Shown: positions 54,425-62,975 of the stretch, in pieces
Numbering within the stretch: the first letter of the stretch is position 1
Layout of the letters: each line of letters begins with the position of its first letter
Source: Sphingobacterium haloxyli
GTDB lineage: Bacteria; Bacteroidota; Bacteroidia; Sphingobacteriales; Sphingobacteriaceae
Assembly (NCBI RefSeq): GCF_002980525.1
Contig: NZ_PVBQ01000005.1
Span: 124,001 to 188,000, forward strand
DNA length: 64,000 nucleotides
Direction of reading: 5' to 3'
Position numbers and translations under genes: made by a program
Notes under the pieces: generated by a model
Database searches by the model: none
The model's input: only the letters and a program-made list of their open reading frames with translations
What the model was told of the DNA's origin: nothing

Positions 54425-55849
54425 ATGCAGATGAAAATAAAAAGTAGTTTTCTCTTTTCCTTGGCCATTTCCGCTTCTTTGTGGGCATGCCAAACCAAAA
54501 GGCTAAGCAATGACATCACACTGGCTCCTCCCACGTCCTTCCGTAGCGAGCAAGCAGTAGATGCTGACAGCAGTATCGGTAATGTTCCTTGGTGGGAATT
54601 TTTTCAAGACCCGGTTTTACAACAGCTGATCGACACCGCGCTGCAGCAGAATGTAGATATGCAGCTTGCGCTCAAGAATATCGAATCGGCACAATTGATG
54701 TTCACCCAAGCTAAAGCAGGAAACCTGCCCAGCTTGCAGCTACAAGTACAGGCCAATAGTACCAATCCCTCCAATAATAGTCTAAACGGATTGAGTTTAG
54801 GTCAATTTTTAGGCCAGAACCATCTTGAAGATTATACTGTTGGCTTAGGCTTGTCATGGGAAGCGGATATTTGGGGCAAGATTAAAGGAAAAAAGGCAGC
54901 TGCGCTGGCGTCGTATTTACAAACCGAAGAGGCTAGAAAAGCGATTCAAACACAGCTGGTTAATCAGGTGGCCAAAGGCTACTACCAACTGTTGATGCTC
55001 TATCGCCTCCAAGAAATCGCGGAGCAGAATTTAAGGCTGAGCGATAGCACCCTTCAAGTGGTCCAGCACCAATATGATGTAGGCGATATCAATTTGTTGG
55101 CCTTGGAGCAAGTTGCAGCACAACGGCAGGCGGCAGCTGCATTAATCCCCGATTTTCAGCAGCAGATCTTACTTCAGGAGAACGCTTTGCATGTTCTTAG
55201 CGGCGGCTTTCCAAAAGAAATACGTACTGCGGCGACACTAGATGCTGTCAACCTCCCCACGGATTTGGCTGTAGGTGTACCCGCCGAATTATTGAGTAAG
55301 CGTCCTGATGTTAAACAAGCCGAATTATCGGTAACGGCCTCGCAAGCTTATCATCATGTAGCTAGAGCCCAGATGTATCCTTCTTTATCTATCACGGCGC
55401 AAGCCGGTGTCAATGCGTTTAAAGCTAGCAATTGGTTTAATATCCCTGCATCCCTTTTTGGGGCTGTGGCTGGTAGTATAACACAACCTATTCTTCAACG
55501 AAAAGAATTAAAGACCCAGTACGAGGTTGCACGCGTTGAATACGAAAAAAGTGTGGTTCAGTTCCGGCAATCTGTCGTCACTGCAGTTGGTGAAGTTTCG
55601 GACGCGTTGATCTCTATACAAAAGCTAAAAGAGCGACAAGAGATTGTACAGGACAAAACAAATCGGTTAAAAGCGGCTGTTAAGCACGCTGATTTACTTT
55701 ACGAAACCGGTAGCGCCACCTATCTGGAAGTTATCACTGCACAAAGTAGCGCCTTACAGAGTGAACTGGAATTAATACAAATCCATAAGGCGGAGCTTGT
55801 CGCTGTGGTAGATTTATATCGGGCCCTCGGCGGAGGCTGGTCGAATTAA
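54425..55849 (+). CDS. TolC/NodT-family outer-membrane efflux channel lipoprotein
   Basis: This 474-residue lipoprotein (signal LFSLAISASLWAC, then QTKRLSND) is the exit channel of the RND pump. It has two repeats of long helices and beta strands. The first includes WWEFFQDPVLQQLIDTALQQ and MQLALKNIESAQLMFTQA, and the strand block TVGLGLSWEADIWGK. The second includes LLSKRPDVKQAELSV and EVARVEYEKSVVQFRQSVV. The end has LLYETGSATYLEVITAQSSA. Both features are typical of NodT-type factors. The start at 54425 is 11 bases after the permease stop; an ATG at 54431 is possible too. No terminator is obvious in the 38 bases before the convergent gene. Confidence 0.94.
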   Translation: MQMKIKSSFLFSLAISASLWACQTKRLSNDITLAPPTSFRSEQAVDADSSIGNVPWWEFFQDPVLQQLIDTALQQNVDMQLALKNIESAQLMFTQAKAGNLPSLQLQVQANSTNPSNNSLNGLSLGQFLGQNHLEDYTVGLGLSWEADIWGKIKGKKAAALASYLQTEEARKAIQTQLVNQVAKGYYQLLMLYRLQEIAEQNLRLSDSTLQVVQHQYDVGDINLLALEQVAAQRQAAAALIPDFQQQILLQENALHVLSGGFPKEIRTAATLDAVNLPTDLAVGVPAELLSKRPDVKQAELSVTASQAYHHVARAQMYPSLSITAQAGVNAFKASNWFNIPASLFGAVAGSITQPILQRKELKTQYEVARVEYEKSVVQFRQSVVTAVGEVSDALISIQKLKERQEIVQDKTNRLKAAVKHADLLYETGSATYLEVITAQSSALQSELELIQIHKAELVAVVDLYRALGGGWSN

Positions 55850-55887
55850 AACGAATGGATAAAACCGAAGGAGATCGTAGACGCGTA

Positions 55888-58383
55888 CTAGATGATTGTT
55901 CCGCTGAGAATATTCACCTTGCGGGTCATACTATCTCCTTCGGCATCCGTAACAGTAAACTCAAATGAACCTACGCCTGCAGCTGCCGGTTTGAAAATCG
56001 CTTTTCCATTTTCAACCGATACCGTACCGTTCTCTGTATTACCTGCTTTGAACCTCGGGTTTTGTGTAAATCCACTAGCCAACTTGTTTAGATCTATTTC
56101 AAAAGATTCACCCGCCGCTGCGCTATAGTGTGCTTTGGACATCCATTGCAGGTAATAATCTAATTCCGTGTAACCATCCCGGTTTTTATCGAGATTGGCA
56201 TCTGAAAAATCCCCTTTAGGAGAATCAGGGTTTAAGCCCCGATGCGTTTCCCACCAGTCCGGCAATCCATCATGGTCGCTGTCCCAGTTGGCAGCACGCC
56301 GTACTTCTGGATAATCATCGTAGCCCCCAGCATCATCCTGATGGTCCGGAAAACCGGGTTTGCCGGATATACTACCTCTTGTCGAATACGTACTGTCGAT
56401 CGTTTCCTGGATAATGCGTTGATCGTGTTCATCCAGCTCAGGCCGGTTGTTGCCCACATCAGACAGCACCAATTTATAGGCCAGCCGCGCACTATGCGTA
56501 GTCACTTTAGGATCAAAAAATGGCTGGTCCACAAAGGTTTCGTACTTTTCGGAATCGCCGTTGCTATATCTTGCATTTCTACCCACTTCCTGATTACGCT
56601 CGTCAAAGTGTCCAGGCATCAGATTACCGGTGAAATAGCACCGCTGTGTTCCTTTTCCGACATTTTCGTGGTCTCCAATGAAGGCGAAGAACTGCGTCGT
56701 TCCAGCACCCGGCTTGTAATAATTATTCACGAAATTAACCTCATGGGCGCCGCCGTCTGTGGCTCTGGCTCCCCAGTTGTACACCACGTTATTACGAAGG
56801 TCCAGCTTGCCTTTATAAAATCCGTCACCATTCAACCCCCCGGCCAAACTCCAGTTTCTACCGTAGCAATGTACCAGCAAGTTGTGATGAAAACTACCAA
56901 TTTCTCCGCCGATACTGGCAGCATACCCGTGCATTTTGCCCTTTTCATATTTAGTGTGGCCCGCCGAGTTCAGTGCTTCGGAAATTAACGTCCGCTGTAA
57001 GGTAATATTTTTTGCCCCACGCGAACTGAAAGCCTCATCTATAGTCCAACTGATCGAGCAGTGGTCGACAATGCTGTAATTCGCACCTGTCAATCCCATG
57101 CCGTCTGCTGTTTTTCCCGCGCCCAAGCGAACACGCAGGTGCTGCGCCACGACGTCGTTCCCCGTGAATCCAAAAGGAGCACCGGCGATACAGATGCCTT
57201 TTCCCGGCGCTGTTTGTCCGGCAATAGTCACATAGCGCTGATTGGCAACTAGACGGGACTTCAGATGGATAATACCCGAAACAGCAAAAACGATAGTCCG
57301 GGGACCGGTATGATTTTCGACCGCTTCCCTCAGGCTCCCCGGCCCGCTATCGTTCAGATTGGTAACTTCGACTACGCGTCCTCCACGGCCGCCGCGTGCA
57401 TAGCGTCCGTAGCCTTCGGCTTCCGGAAACGCCAGTTGGGCTGGTCTGAAATACCAGACGTCACCTTTCGTTTTGCCCTCACCCGTTATTTCGTCTACTC
57501 GCCAGTAGTAGGTATTCATGCTGTAAAGATCGGTAGCTAGAAATTCCGTTGCACTTTGCTCACCCTTGAATTCAGGAGAGGAAGGTGTAGCGTCTGCAAC
57601 CGTGGCTGAATCCAATCCAAAATATACTTCGTGTCTTGTAGCTCCGGGTGCCGCCTTCCAGGTTAAATTGAGTTTTTTGTCCTGCGGTTCTGCATGTTCG
57701 TCAGCATTCCCCGGCGACGGTGAGTGTGCCTGCTTCGCTGCATCAGGGGTATTAATCTCAAACGCGTTGATAACCAAATCCCTGACTACGGAACCAGCTC
57801 CATCTCCGGCCTCAAATACCACTACGGCATCCTCGCCGTGTCTTACCTCTAGATGCGTGTAAGCAGTTACTGCGTCCGCCGTTTTCAGTGCTCTTACGCT
57901 CGGCTGCACCGTTTGCCTTCTACCCTTATGCGAAATCACAATGGGGCTAAACCTGTTATGCTCCGGGCTATGGGGTATGTTATGATAAGTCAGCAAAGTA
58001 TTTTCGCCCTGGGGTAGCCCGCTGATACGCATTTCAATCTTTCCTGCTGCATCCCCGTCTTTCAGCGTGAGGCCATCGGAAACCAGATAGGCAAAGTTAG
58101 GCGACCCCATGCCTGTTTTGTACCATTCGGATGCTAGCTCACCGGCTCCAGCTCCTATTTTTGTGAAGGTTACCTTTATGTCGCCTTGTGTAAAACTATC
58201 GGAGGTGCTGGTTTTTACCTGCCATGAGGAATAGCCAACTTCATTGGTCTCAGCGACCCGGCGGCTGCTTTCGTTTAGATCCACCTTCACCACCGGTTTC
58301 TGCTGGGCAAAAATTGATTGAGCCGTGAATAAGCAAAACAAGGTGAGGCCAGAGGCAAGTGAACGAGAAAGAATAGTATTCAT
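55888..58383 (-). CDS. Pectate lyase (PL1-like) with malectin-like and fibronectin-type modules
   Basis: The 831-residue exported enzyme (signal TLFCLFTAQSIFAQQ) has an N-terminal carbohydrate-binding-like module (about 28-210; VKVDLNESSRRVAETNEVGY). A fibronectin-III-like domain follows at about 225-310 (LTWKAAPGATRHEVYFGLDS). A right-handed beta helix at about 315-620 begins with GGRGGRVVEVTNLNDSG and PGSLREAVENHTGPRTIVF, the start pattern of pectate lyase family 1. Later stretches include YVTIAGQTAPGKGICI and SIVDHCSISWTIDEAFSSRG. After it come calcium-binding DxDxDG-type motifs (WDSDHDGLPDWWETHRGLN, DKNRDGYTELDYYLQWM) and an Ig-like tail. It should cleave polygalacturonate by elimination. 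It is convergent to the pump operon and stands alone, with a TAGATTTG box at 58418-58425 upstream. Confidence 0.88.
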   Translation of the reverse strand: MNTILSRSLASGLTLFCLFTAQSIFAQQKPVVKVDLNESSRRVAETNEVGYSSWQVKTSTSDSFTQGDIKVTFTKIGAGAGELASEWYKTGMGSPNFAYLVSDGLTLKDGDAAGKIEMRISGLPQGENTLLTYHNIPHSPEHNRFSPIVISHKGRRQTVQPSVRALKTADAVTAYTHLEVRHGEDAVVVFEAGDGAGSVVRDLVINAFEINTPDAAKQAHSPSPGNADEHAEPQDKKLNLTWKAAPGATRHEVYFGLDSATVADATPSSPEFKGEQSATEFLATDLYSMNTYYWRVDEITGEGKTKGDVWYFRPAQLAFPEAEGYGRYARGGRGGRVVEVTNLNDSGPGSLREAVENHTGPRTIVFAVSGIIHLKSRLVANQRYVTIAGQTAPGKGICIAGAPFGFTGNDVVAQHLRVRLGAGKTADGMGLTGANYSIVDHCSISWTIDEAFSSRGAKNITLQRTLISEALNSAGHTKYEKGKMHGYAASIGGEIGSFHHNLLVHCYGRNWSLAGGLNGDGFYKGKLDLRNNVVYNWGARATDGGAHEVNFVNNYYKPGAGTTQFFAFIGDHENVGKGTQRCYFTGNLMPGHFDERNQEVGRNARYSNGDSEKYETFVDQPFFDPKVTTHSARLAYKLVLSDVGNNRPELDEHDQRIIQETIDSTYSTRGSISGKPGFPDHQDDAGGYDDYPEVRRAANWDSDHDGLPDWWETHRGLNPDSPKGDFSDANLDKNRDGYTELDYYLQWMSKAHYSAAAGESFEIDLNKLASGFTQNPRFKAGNTENGTVSVENGKAIFKPAAAGVGSFEFTVTDAEGDSMTRKVNILSGTII

Positions 58384-58737
58384 AGAGATTTAGTTGATTC
58401 AGCTATTTACATTTATTCAAATCTAGGATACCCGACGGATTCTTTATTATATCATGTTCCCGATTTCTTATAATATCTTACCGAAAATCAATTGGTTACA
58501 AAGAGAAGCGCACTATTTTTTAGCGTCCCTAGCTAAGCTTATATTGCATAGTTTATCTGAAATCGTATCTTTGGTCCATCGAATGAAAAGAACAGTAAAC
58601 ATACCGTCCCAAATTACTCCGCCTTAAAGCAAGGATAACCAGTTGGTTCTCCCAATTACTATATTGGTTATCGTGCCGTACACAGGTGTTTCGCCTCAGG
58701 TGACAATTCAATTGTACAATATTACTTTTTTATTAAC
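58384..58737. other. 354-base divergent region between the pectate lyase and SulP genes
   Basis: There is no gene here. On the minus side TAGATTTG (58418-58425) is a -7 box for the pectate lyase. On the plus side a perfect palindrome ATTGTACAAT (58711-58720) lies 18 bases before the SulP start and could be an operator. A/T-rich sequence dominates the rest. Confidence 0.6.
58418..58425 (-). promoter_or_regulatory. Candidate -7 box of the pectate lyase gene
   Basis: The minus strand reads TAGATTTG, an exact TAnnTTTG match, 34 bases before the ATG at 58383. A TTG about 19 bases upstream is not present, so the -33 element is weak or recognised by an activator. Confidence 0.45.
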
Positions 58738-60273
58738 ATGAAAAAAATTCTGAACTTATTTGATTTCAGCCAAAAAATCAATTACAAAAATGAGATTTTA
58801 GCGGGTTTAACCGTTGCTATGACGATGGTCCCCGAGTCCTTGTCTTTCGCGATATTAGCAGGACTATCACCTCTAACAGGGCTTTATGCAGCTTTTTTAA
58901 TGGGTATCGTTACGGCTATCCTCGGAGGCAGGCCGGGAATGGTGTCGGGAGGTGCCGGAGCAACAGTTGTTGTCCTTATAGCACTGGCATCCACACACGG
59001 CGTCGAATACCTTTTTGCCGCCGTCGCGTTGGCGGGTATCTTACAATTACTAGTCGGTCTTTTTAAACTTGGCAAGTTTGTCCGCTTAATACCGCAACCG
59101 GTCATGTATGGTTTTCTAAATGGCCTTGCCGTCATCATTTTTATGGCGCAGGTTGCACAATTCAAAGTCGTCGATAATGGGACAGAAAGTTGGATGCAAG
59201 GATCCGCACTCTATTTGATGATCGGATTGACAATACTTACCATAGCCATTGTATTTATATTACCGAAATTCACCAAAGTTGTTCCGGCCTCTTTGGTTGC
59301 CATATTAATTGTATTCGGGATCGTTTATTTTCTCAACATCGATACAAAGAAAGTGATCGATATTGCTTCTGTAAGCGGGTCATTTCCCTCCTTCCATATA
59401 CCACAAATCCCTTTTAATGTAGAGACATTAAAGATTATTTTCCCCTATGCGCTGGTCATGGCTGGTGTAGGGCTAATTGAAAGTCTGCTAACGTTAAACA
59501 TGGTTGATGAAATAACCAATACGAAGGGCCAGTCCAATCGTGAGGCCGCAGCACAGGGCATTGCGAATATTACCAACGGTTTCTTTGGCGGAATGGGCGG
59601 ATGTGCAATGGTAGCCCAAACCCTAGTCAACATCGGCGCGGGTGCAAGGGCTCGACTTTCGGCAATTATTGGCGCCCTCACCATTTTGCTGATCATCTTG
59701 GTGGGCGGCCCTGTAATTGAACAAATTCCGATGGCTGCTCTAGTCGGTGTAATGATGATGGTGGCTATTGGCACATTTGAATGGGTCAGTTTCAGGATTA
59801 TCAATAAAATGCCGCGCCACGATATTTTTATCGGCATGTTAGTCGCTGTGATAACCGTGCTTTTACATAATTTGGCATTAGCGGTATTGATCGGCGTAGT
59901 GATTTCCGCTTTGGTATTCGCTTGGGAAAGCGCTAAGCGTATCCGTGCCAGAAAGTTTATAGATGAGCAAGGCGTAAAGCACTATGAAATTTATGGCCCA
60001 CTTTTTTTCGGTTCCACCACCGCGTTTATCGAGAAATTTGACGTGCTTAATGATCCAGAGCAAGTATTGATAGATTTCAGGGAAAGCAGAGTTGTTGACA
60101 TGTCTGCCATTGAAGCGCTACATAAAATCACCGAAAAGTACCACAAGGAAGGAAAAAAAATACATTTGCGCCATTTAAGCCCTGATTGCAGACAACTGCT
60201 TAAAAATGCAGAATCGGTTATTCACGTAAATATACTGGAAGACCCTACCTATAAAGTAATGACAAATAAATAG
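58738..60273 (+). CDS. SulP-family anion transporter with STAS domain
   Basis: The 511-residue inner-membrane protein has 10-14 hydrophobic helices and a C-terminal cytoplasmic STAS domain (about 400-505; FFGSTTAFIEKFDVLN, VLIDFRESRVVDMSAIEAL). The N-terminus contains AGLTVAMTMVPESLSFAILA, the family signature, and GVGLIESLLTLNMVDEIT is on a later helix. SulP proteins move sulfate, bicarbonate or other anions; specificity is not predictable. The gene is convergent to the arsenic operon, and a hairpin overlaps the 15-base gap between the two stops. It is monocistronic by spacing. A link to arsenic resistance is not supported beyond proximity. Confidence 0.92.
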   Translation: MKKILNLFDFSQKINYKNEILAGLTVAMTMVPESLSFAILAGLSPLTGLYAAFLMGIVTAILGGRPGMVSGGAGATVVVLIALASTHGVEYLFAAVALAGILQLLVGLFKLGKFVRLIPQPVMYGFLNGLAVIIFMAQVAQFKVVDNGTESWMQGSALYLMIGLTILTIAIVFILPKFTKVVPASLVAILIVFGIVYFLNIDTKKVIDIASVSGSFPSFHIPQIPFNVETLKIIFPYALVMAGVGLIESLLTLNMVDEITNTKGQSNREAAAQGIANITNGFFGGMGGCAMVAQTLVNIGAGARARLSAIIGALTILLIILVGGPVIEQIPMAALVGVMMMVAIGTFEWVSFRIINKMPRHDIFIGMLVAVITVLLHNLALAVLIGVVISALVFAWESAKRIRARKFIDEQGVKHYEIYGPLFFGSTTAFIEKFDVLNDPEQVLIDFRESRVVDMSAIEALHKITEKYHKEGKKIHLRHLSPDCRQLLKNAESVIHVNILEDPTYKVMTNK

Positions 60274-60278
60274 TGGGA

Positions 60279-60305
60279 CCAAGGGATATCACGCGTATCC
60301 CCTGG
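60279..60305. terminator. Shared hairpin between SulP and acr3
   Basis: CCAAGGGATA (60279-60288) and TATCCCCTGG (60296-60305) pair with one mismatch around a seven-base loop. The stem covers the acr3 stop codon (60289-60291) and lies just after the SulP stop. A T-rich stretch (CTTCTTTTTTAA) follows on the plus strand after a short gap. It probably ends SulP transcription. Confidence 0.5.
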
Positions 60306-61332
60306 TATACCACTTCTTTTTTAACCATAAACTCACTTTTACCAACAGTATCAGCACGGGAACTTCGACAAGCGGTCCGATAACCCCCACAAATGCTTGT
60401 GGCGAATGAATACCAAATACGGCTATGGACACGGCTATTGCTAGTTCAAAATTATTCCCCGTGGCCGTAAATGCGATGGAAGCGTTCTTGTCGTAAGGGA
60501 CATTTAGCGACTTATTGATAAAGAAACTCACGAAAAACATGAGTACAAAATAAATTACGAGCGGCACCGCTACTTTTACAACGTCCATCGGTAACTCCAG
60601 TATTTTGTCGCCTTTCAAGCTGAACATCACCACAATGGTAAACAATAATGCGTATAATGTAAGCGGCGATATAAAGGGTACGAATTTCCGATTAAACCAT
60701 TCGATCCCCTTTGATTTGACAAGGACCTGACGACTAATAAATCCTGCCAGGAAAGGAATACCCAAATACAACAATACACTTTGGGTTACAGCTTTCATCG
60801 AAACGCTCACGTCGAAAGTGGCCAATCCCAATTTACTAGGCAACACATTGATGAACAACCAAACGAGGAAACTGTAACTTAGAATCTGAAAAACACTGTT
60901 CAACGCGACCAATAATGCAGCATATTCCCTATTACCTTTTGCCAAATCGTTCCATACGATAACCATTGCTATACACCTCGCCAAACCGATAAGTATTAAG
61001 CCTGTCATATAATCGGGTTCGTCTCTTAAAAATAGGACGGCCAGTCCAAACATCAGTACTGTCCCCACCACCCAATTAAGAAACAACGATATACCAATGA
61101 CCTTTTTATCCTTGAATGCTCCCGGCAACAATGAATAATCCACCTTGGCCAATGGCGGATACATCATCAGTATCAGTCCGATAGCTAAGGGGATATTGGT
61201 CGTTCCTACAGTTAACGCGTCAGTAACATTGGAAATGCCAGGAAAGAAATATCCCAATGCTATGCCGGCCGCCATTGCCAGGAATATCCACAAGGTGAGA
61301 TAGCGATCCAGAAATTTAAGTTTTGTTTGCAT
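60289..61332 (-). CDS. acr3: ACR3-family arsenite efflux transporter
   Basis: The 347-residue inner-membrane protein has ten helices in the BASS fold and exports arsenite, As(III), from the cytoplasm. The ACR3 signature with its essential cysteine is [18 protein letters not shown] (about 115-132). A second helix block reads [20 protein letters not shown] near 290, also highly conserved. The length is normal. It is the last gene of the arsenic operon, three bases after the reductase. Arsenate enters, arsC reduces it and this pump removes the product. It is an ACR3, not an ArsB of the NhaD type, although many annotations use the arsB name for both. Confidence 0.95.
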   Translation of the reverse strand: MQTKLKFLDRYLTLWIFLAMAAGIALGYFFPGISNVTDALTVGTTNIPLAIGLILMMYPPLAKVDYSLLPGAFKDKKVIGISLFLNWVVGTVLMFGLAVLFLRDEPDYMTGLILIGLARCIAMVIVWNDLAKGNREYAALLVALNSVFQILSYSFLVWLFINVLPSKLGLATFDVSVSMKAVTQSVLLYLGIPFLAGFISRQVLVKSKGIEWFNRKFVPFISPLTLYALLFTIVVMFSLKGDKILELPMDVVKVAVPLVIYFVLMFFVSFFINKSLNVPYDKNASIAFTATGNNFELAIAVSIAVFGIHSPQAFVGVIGPLVEVPVLILLVKVSLWLKKKWYTRGYA

Positions 61333-61335
61333 TGG

Positions 61336-61950
61336 TTATCTTTTAATCATTGAAAAAACATACAACATCTCGGTTGCTATCTGCAAACTTCTTTCTGTAT
61401 AAACACGTGCCTGTTCCGGTGTCCCATCGGAAACCTTAGGGTCTTCAAACGTAATAGGTACTCTCTTTTCTGCACCTACGATGAACGGACATCCGCCATC
61501 CGCCTGCGAACAAGTCATAATAGCAGCAAATGCTGACGCCGGATTGAACGGGCTATCGTATTTTTTGGAAAAACCAATAACAGGTAGCGCATTATCACTG
61601 TACTTTATGGCATATATAGGATTATCATTGTCTGCAATTTTAAAAGTCTGAAACCCTTGATTAGCCAATGTTTCCACGACTTTTGGAAATAAGGCCGTTT
61701 CTTCCGTACCACCCGAATAGCACTGTACGTGCGGAATATGGAAGTATATACTTGCAGCCTGTGCCCAGATTTGCGCTAAATGGCTCCTCCGTGAATTATG
61801 GGTACAAATAAAATGGAGATTTATAGCCTGTTGGTTGTTTACCTTTTGCTGTACAAAATCTATTAGCGGTTGCAAAATCGTTTTACGTTCTTCATTTAAC
61901 GTCTGCGTATCAACGCTTCTCCTGATGGTTTCGACTAGGTTACTATACAT
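61336..61950 (-). CDS. arsC: Arsenate reductase of the low-molecular-weight phosphatase fold
   Basis: This 204-residue cytoplasmic enzyme has the phosphatase P-loop CTHNSRRS (Cys49 to Arg55) and a cysteine pair six residues apart (TCSQADGGCPF). The three cysteines match the arrangement of the thioredoxin-coupled ArsC of Gram-positive bacteria, which reduces arsenate to arsenite. It is longer than that enzyme (about 131 residues) because of an N-terminal extension of about 40 residues (NLVETIRRSVDTQTLNEERK), common in Bacteroidota versions. The rest fits an oxyanion-processing phosphatase. It lies 18 bases after the DUF6428 gene and three before acr3. It might also be annotated as a protein-tyrosine phosphatase. 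Confidence 0.93.
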   Translation of the reverse strand: MYSNLVETIRRSVDTQTLNEERKTILQPLIDFVQQKVNNQQAINLHFICTHNSRRSHLAQIWAQAASIYFHIPHVQCYSGGTEETALFPKVVETLANQGFQTFKIADNDNPIYAIKYSDNALPVIGFSKKYDSPFNPASAFAAIMTCSQADGGCPFIVGAEKRVPITFEDPKVSDGTPEQARVYTERSLQIATEMLYVFSMIKR

Positions 61951-61968
61951 GGCGATTGCTTTTCGTAT

Positions 61969-62433
61969 TTAACAACATCCTGAATCGGGTGTACAACAAT
62001 TGGCATTCAACTCCGCTAATTTTACTTTCGGTTTCTCCGCGGGAATACCGCATGCATCATTTGCTAGGCAAGCTGTCTGTTTGTTTTTTAAGACGAAATT
62101 CTTCCCATTAAATTCCAAGTCGTATTTCCCTATCGTTTCGCTTTGATACTCTACCTCGATTTCTGCATCTTCAATTCCCAATTTTTCTTCAGACAGCTTT
62201 ATAATGTTCAATAATTTTCCCGGTTTTAATCTGTGCTGGTAGTCATTGGCATTCCATAATTGGAAGCTTATTGCTTTCTCTTTACGGATTACACCACCGC
62301 AATCTATAAAATGTTTGATGATTTGTCCTATTTCCGTAACATGAAAATGTTCGGGGACAAATGTTCCGTCCTCCAACTGGAATTCAACATTGCCCAATGT
62401 TGGAAGGATTTCTTTGATGTGTGACAGTTTCAT
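61969..62433 (-). CDS. DUF6428-type arsenic-operon protein with C-terminal cysteine pairs
   Basis: The 154-residue soluble protein has a conserved N-terminal half (LPTLGNVEFQLEDGTFVPEH, then FHVTEIG) that resembles DUF6428, a family I recall from Bacteroidota arsenic operons. The C-terminal tail holds cysteines in ACLANDACGIP and the last residues NCCTPDSGCC, an arrangement suited to binding As(III) or another thiophilic metal. The function is not established; an arsenite chaperone that passes metal to ACR3 is possible but unproven. It is the first gene after arsR, preceded by an ArsR-like box at 62469-62484, so it may have its own regulated promoter. It ends 19 bases before arsC. Confidence 0.88.
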   Translation of the reverse strand: MKLSHIKEILPTLGNVEFQLEDGTFVPEHFHVTEIGQIIKHFIDCGGVIRKEKAISFQLWNANDYQHRLKPGKLLNIIKLSEEKLGIEDAEIEVEYQSETIGKYDLEFNGKNFVLKNKQTACLANDACGIPAEKPKVKLAELNANCCTPDSGCC

Positions 62434-62468
62434 AAAAAATATAATTAAAAATTTAAATTAAACGTTAT

Positions 62469-62484
62469 ATTGCAATATCACGAT
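62469..62484. promoter_or_regulatory. ArsR-type operator before the DUF6428 gene
   Basis: On the minus strand the site reads ATCGTGATATTGCAAT, differing from the box before arsR (ATCGTAATATTGCGAT) at only two positions. It lies 36 bases before the DUF6428 start at 62433. The matching pair of sites suggests that arsR and the downstream genes have separate but co-regulated promoters. Confidence 0.6.
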
Positions 62485-62503
62485 GTTACTATTTAAAAAA
62501 ATA

Positions 62504-62836
62504 TTATGAACAGCAATTAGTGACCTTTACCTCTTGGCTGAAGAATGCCATAAATTCCTTTTGAATCTGCTCCCATACCCCTTCGTCAATACAATAACAA
62601 ACAGATTTTCCCTCAACAGTTCCTTGAATAAGTCCACTGTTTTTTAGTTCCTTTAAATGTTGTGAAATTGTCGCTTGAGCCAATCCTAATTCTTCGACTA
62701 AGTCATTGCAGATACAAGCTTTTTGATTAATAATAAATTGCAATATGGCTATCCTGGCAGGATGACCCAAAACCTTAAACAAGGATGCCAGTTTGTTCTG
62801 CTCTTCTGTAAATATTTCGGATCTTGTGAGTCCCAT
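62504..62836 (-). CDS. arsR: ArsR/SmtB-family arsenic-responsive repressor
   Basis: The 110-residue winged-helix repressor should leave DNA when it binds As(III). The helix-turn-helix is LAQATISQHLKELKNSG (about 53-69). The likely metal site is Cys41 and Cys43 in KACICNDLVEELG, matching the CxCD motif of ArsR on the alpha-3 helix; the end VTNCCS may supply another ligand. The N-terminal part is FKVLGHPARIAILQFI. The gene is the first of the arsenic operon, with an operator-like palindrome at 62852-62867 just upstream and a second before DUF6428 (62469-62484). The ATG at 62836 is clear. Confidence 0.95.
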   Translation of the reverse strand: MGLTRSEIFTEEQNKLASLFKVLGHPARIAILQFIINQKACICNDLVEELGLAQATISQHLKELKNSGLIQGTVEGKSVCYCIDEGVWEQIQKEFMAFFSQEVKVTNCCS

Positions 62837-62851
62837 AGCCTTTATTTTATA

Positions 62852-62867
62852 ATCGCAATATTACGAT
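62852..62867. promoter_or_regulatory. ArsR-type operator before arsR
   Basis: ATCGCAATATTACGAT is a near-perfect palindrome (one mismatch) lying 16 bases before the arsR ATG. Together with the similar box at 62469-62484 it is the likely ArsR binding site, giving autoregulation. Confidence 0.65.
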
Positions 62868-62913
62868 AATAAAAATTGTATTCCAAAATATTTTTATGAT
62901 TTTATTTCTATAT

Positions 62914-62951
62914 GACAACTGGCAGGGAATGCTCATGCCCTGCCAATTGTC
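62914..62951. terminator. Strong hairpin between GH28 and arsR
   Basis: GACAACTGGCAGGG (62914-62927) pairs with CCCTGCCAATTGTC (62938-62951) with one G-U pair, a 14-base stem around a ten-base loop. It lies 24 bases past the GH28 stop and likely separates that gene from the arsenic operon. A clear U-run is absent on the minus strand. Confidence 0.6.
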
Positions 62952-62975
62952 TTTCTGACACTGTATTGTCGATTG

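Noticed and set aside
56242-56988. Plus-strand frame of 248 codons opposite the pectate lyase
   Set aside because: The minus strand has the lyase beta helix and calcium motifs in full; the antisense frame has no start context or domain.
58711-58720. ATTGTACAAT palindrome as a firm operator for SulP
   Set aside because: It is a single 10-base copy in A/T-rich DNA; no second copy or regulator was found, so it is only mentioned within the region entry.
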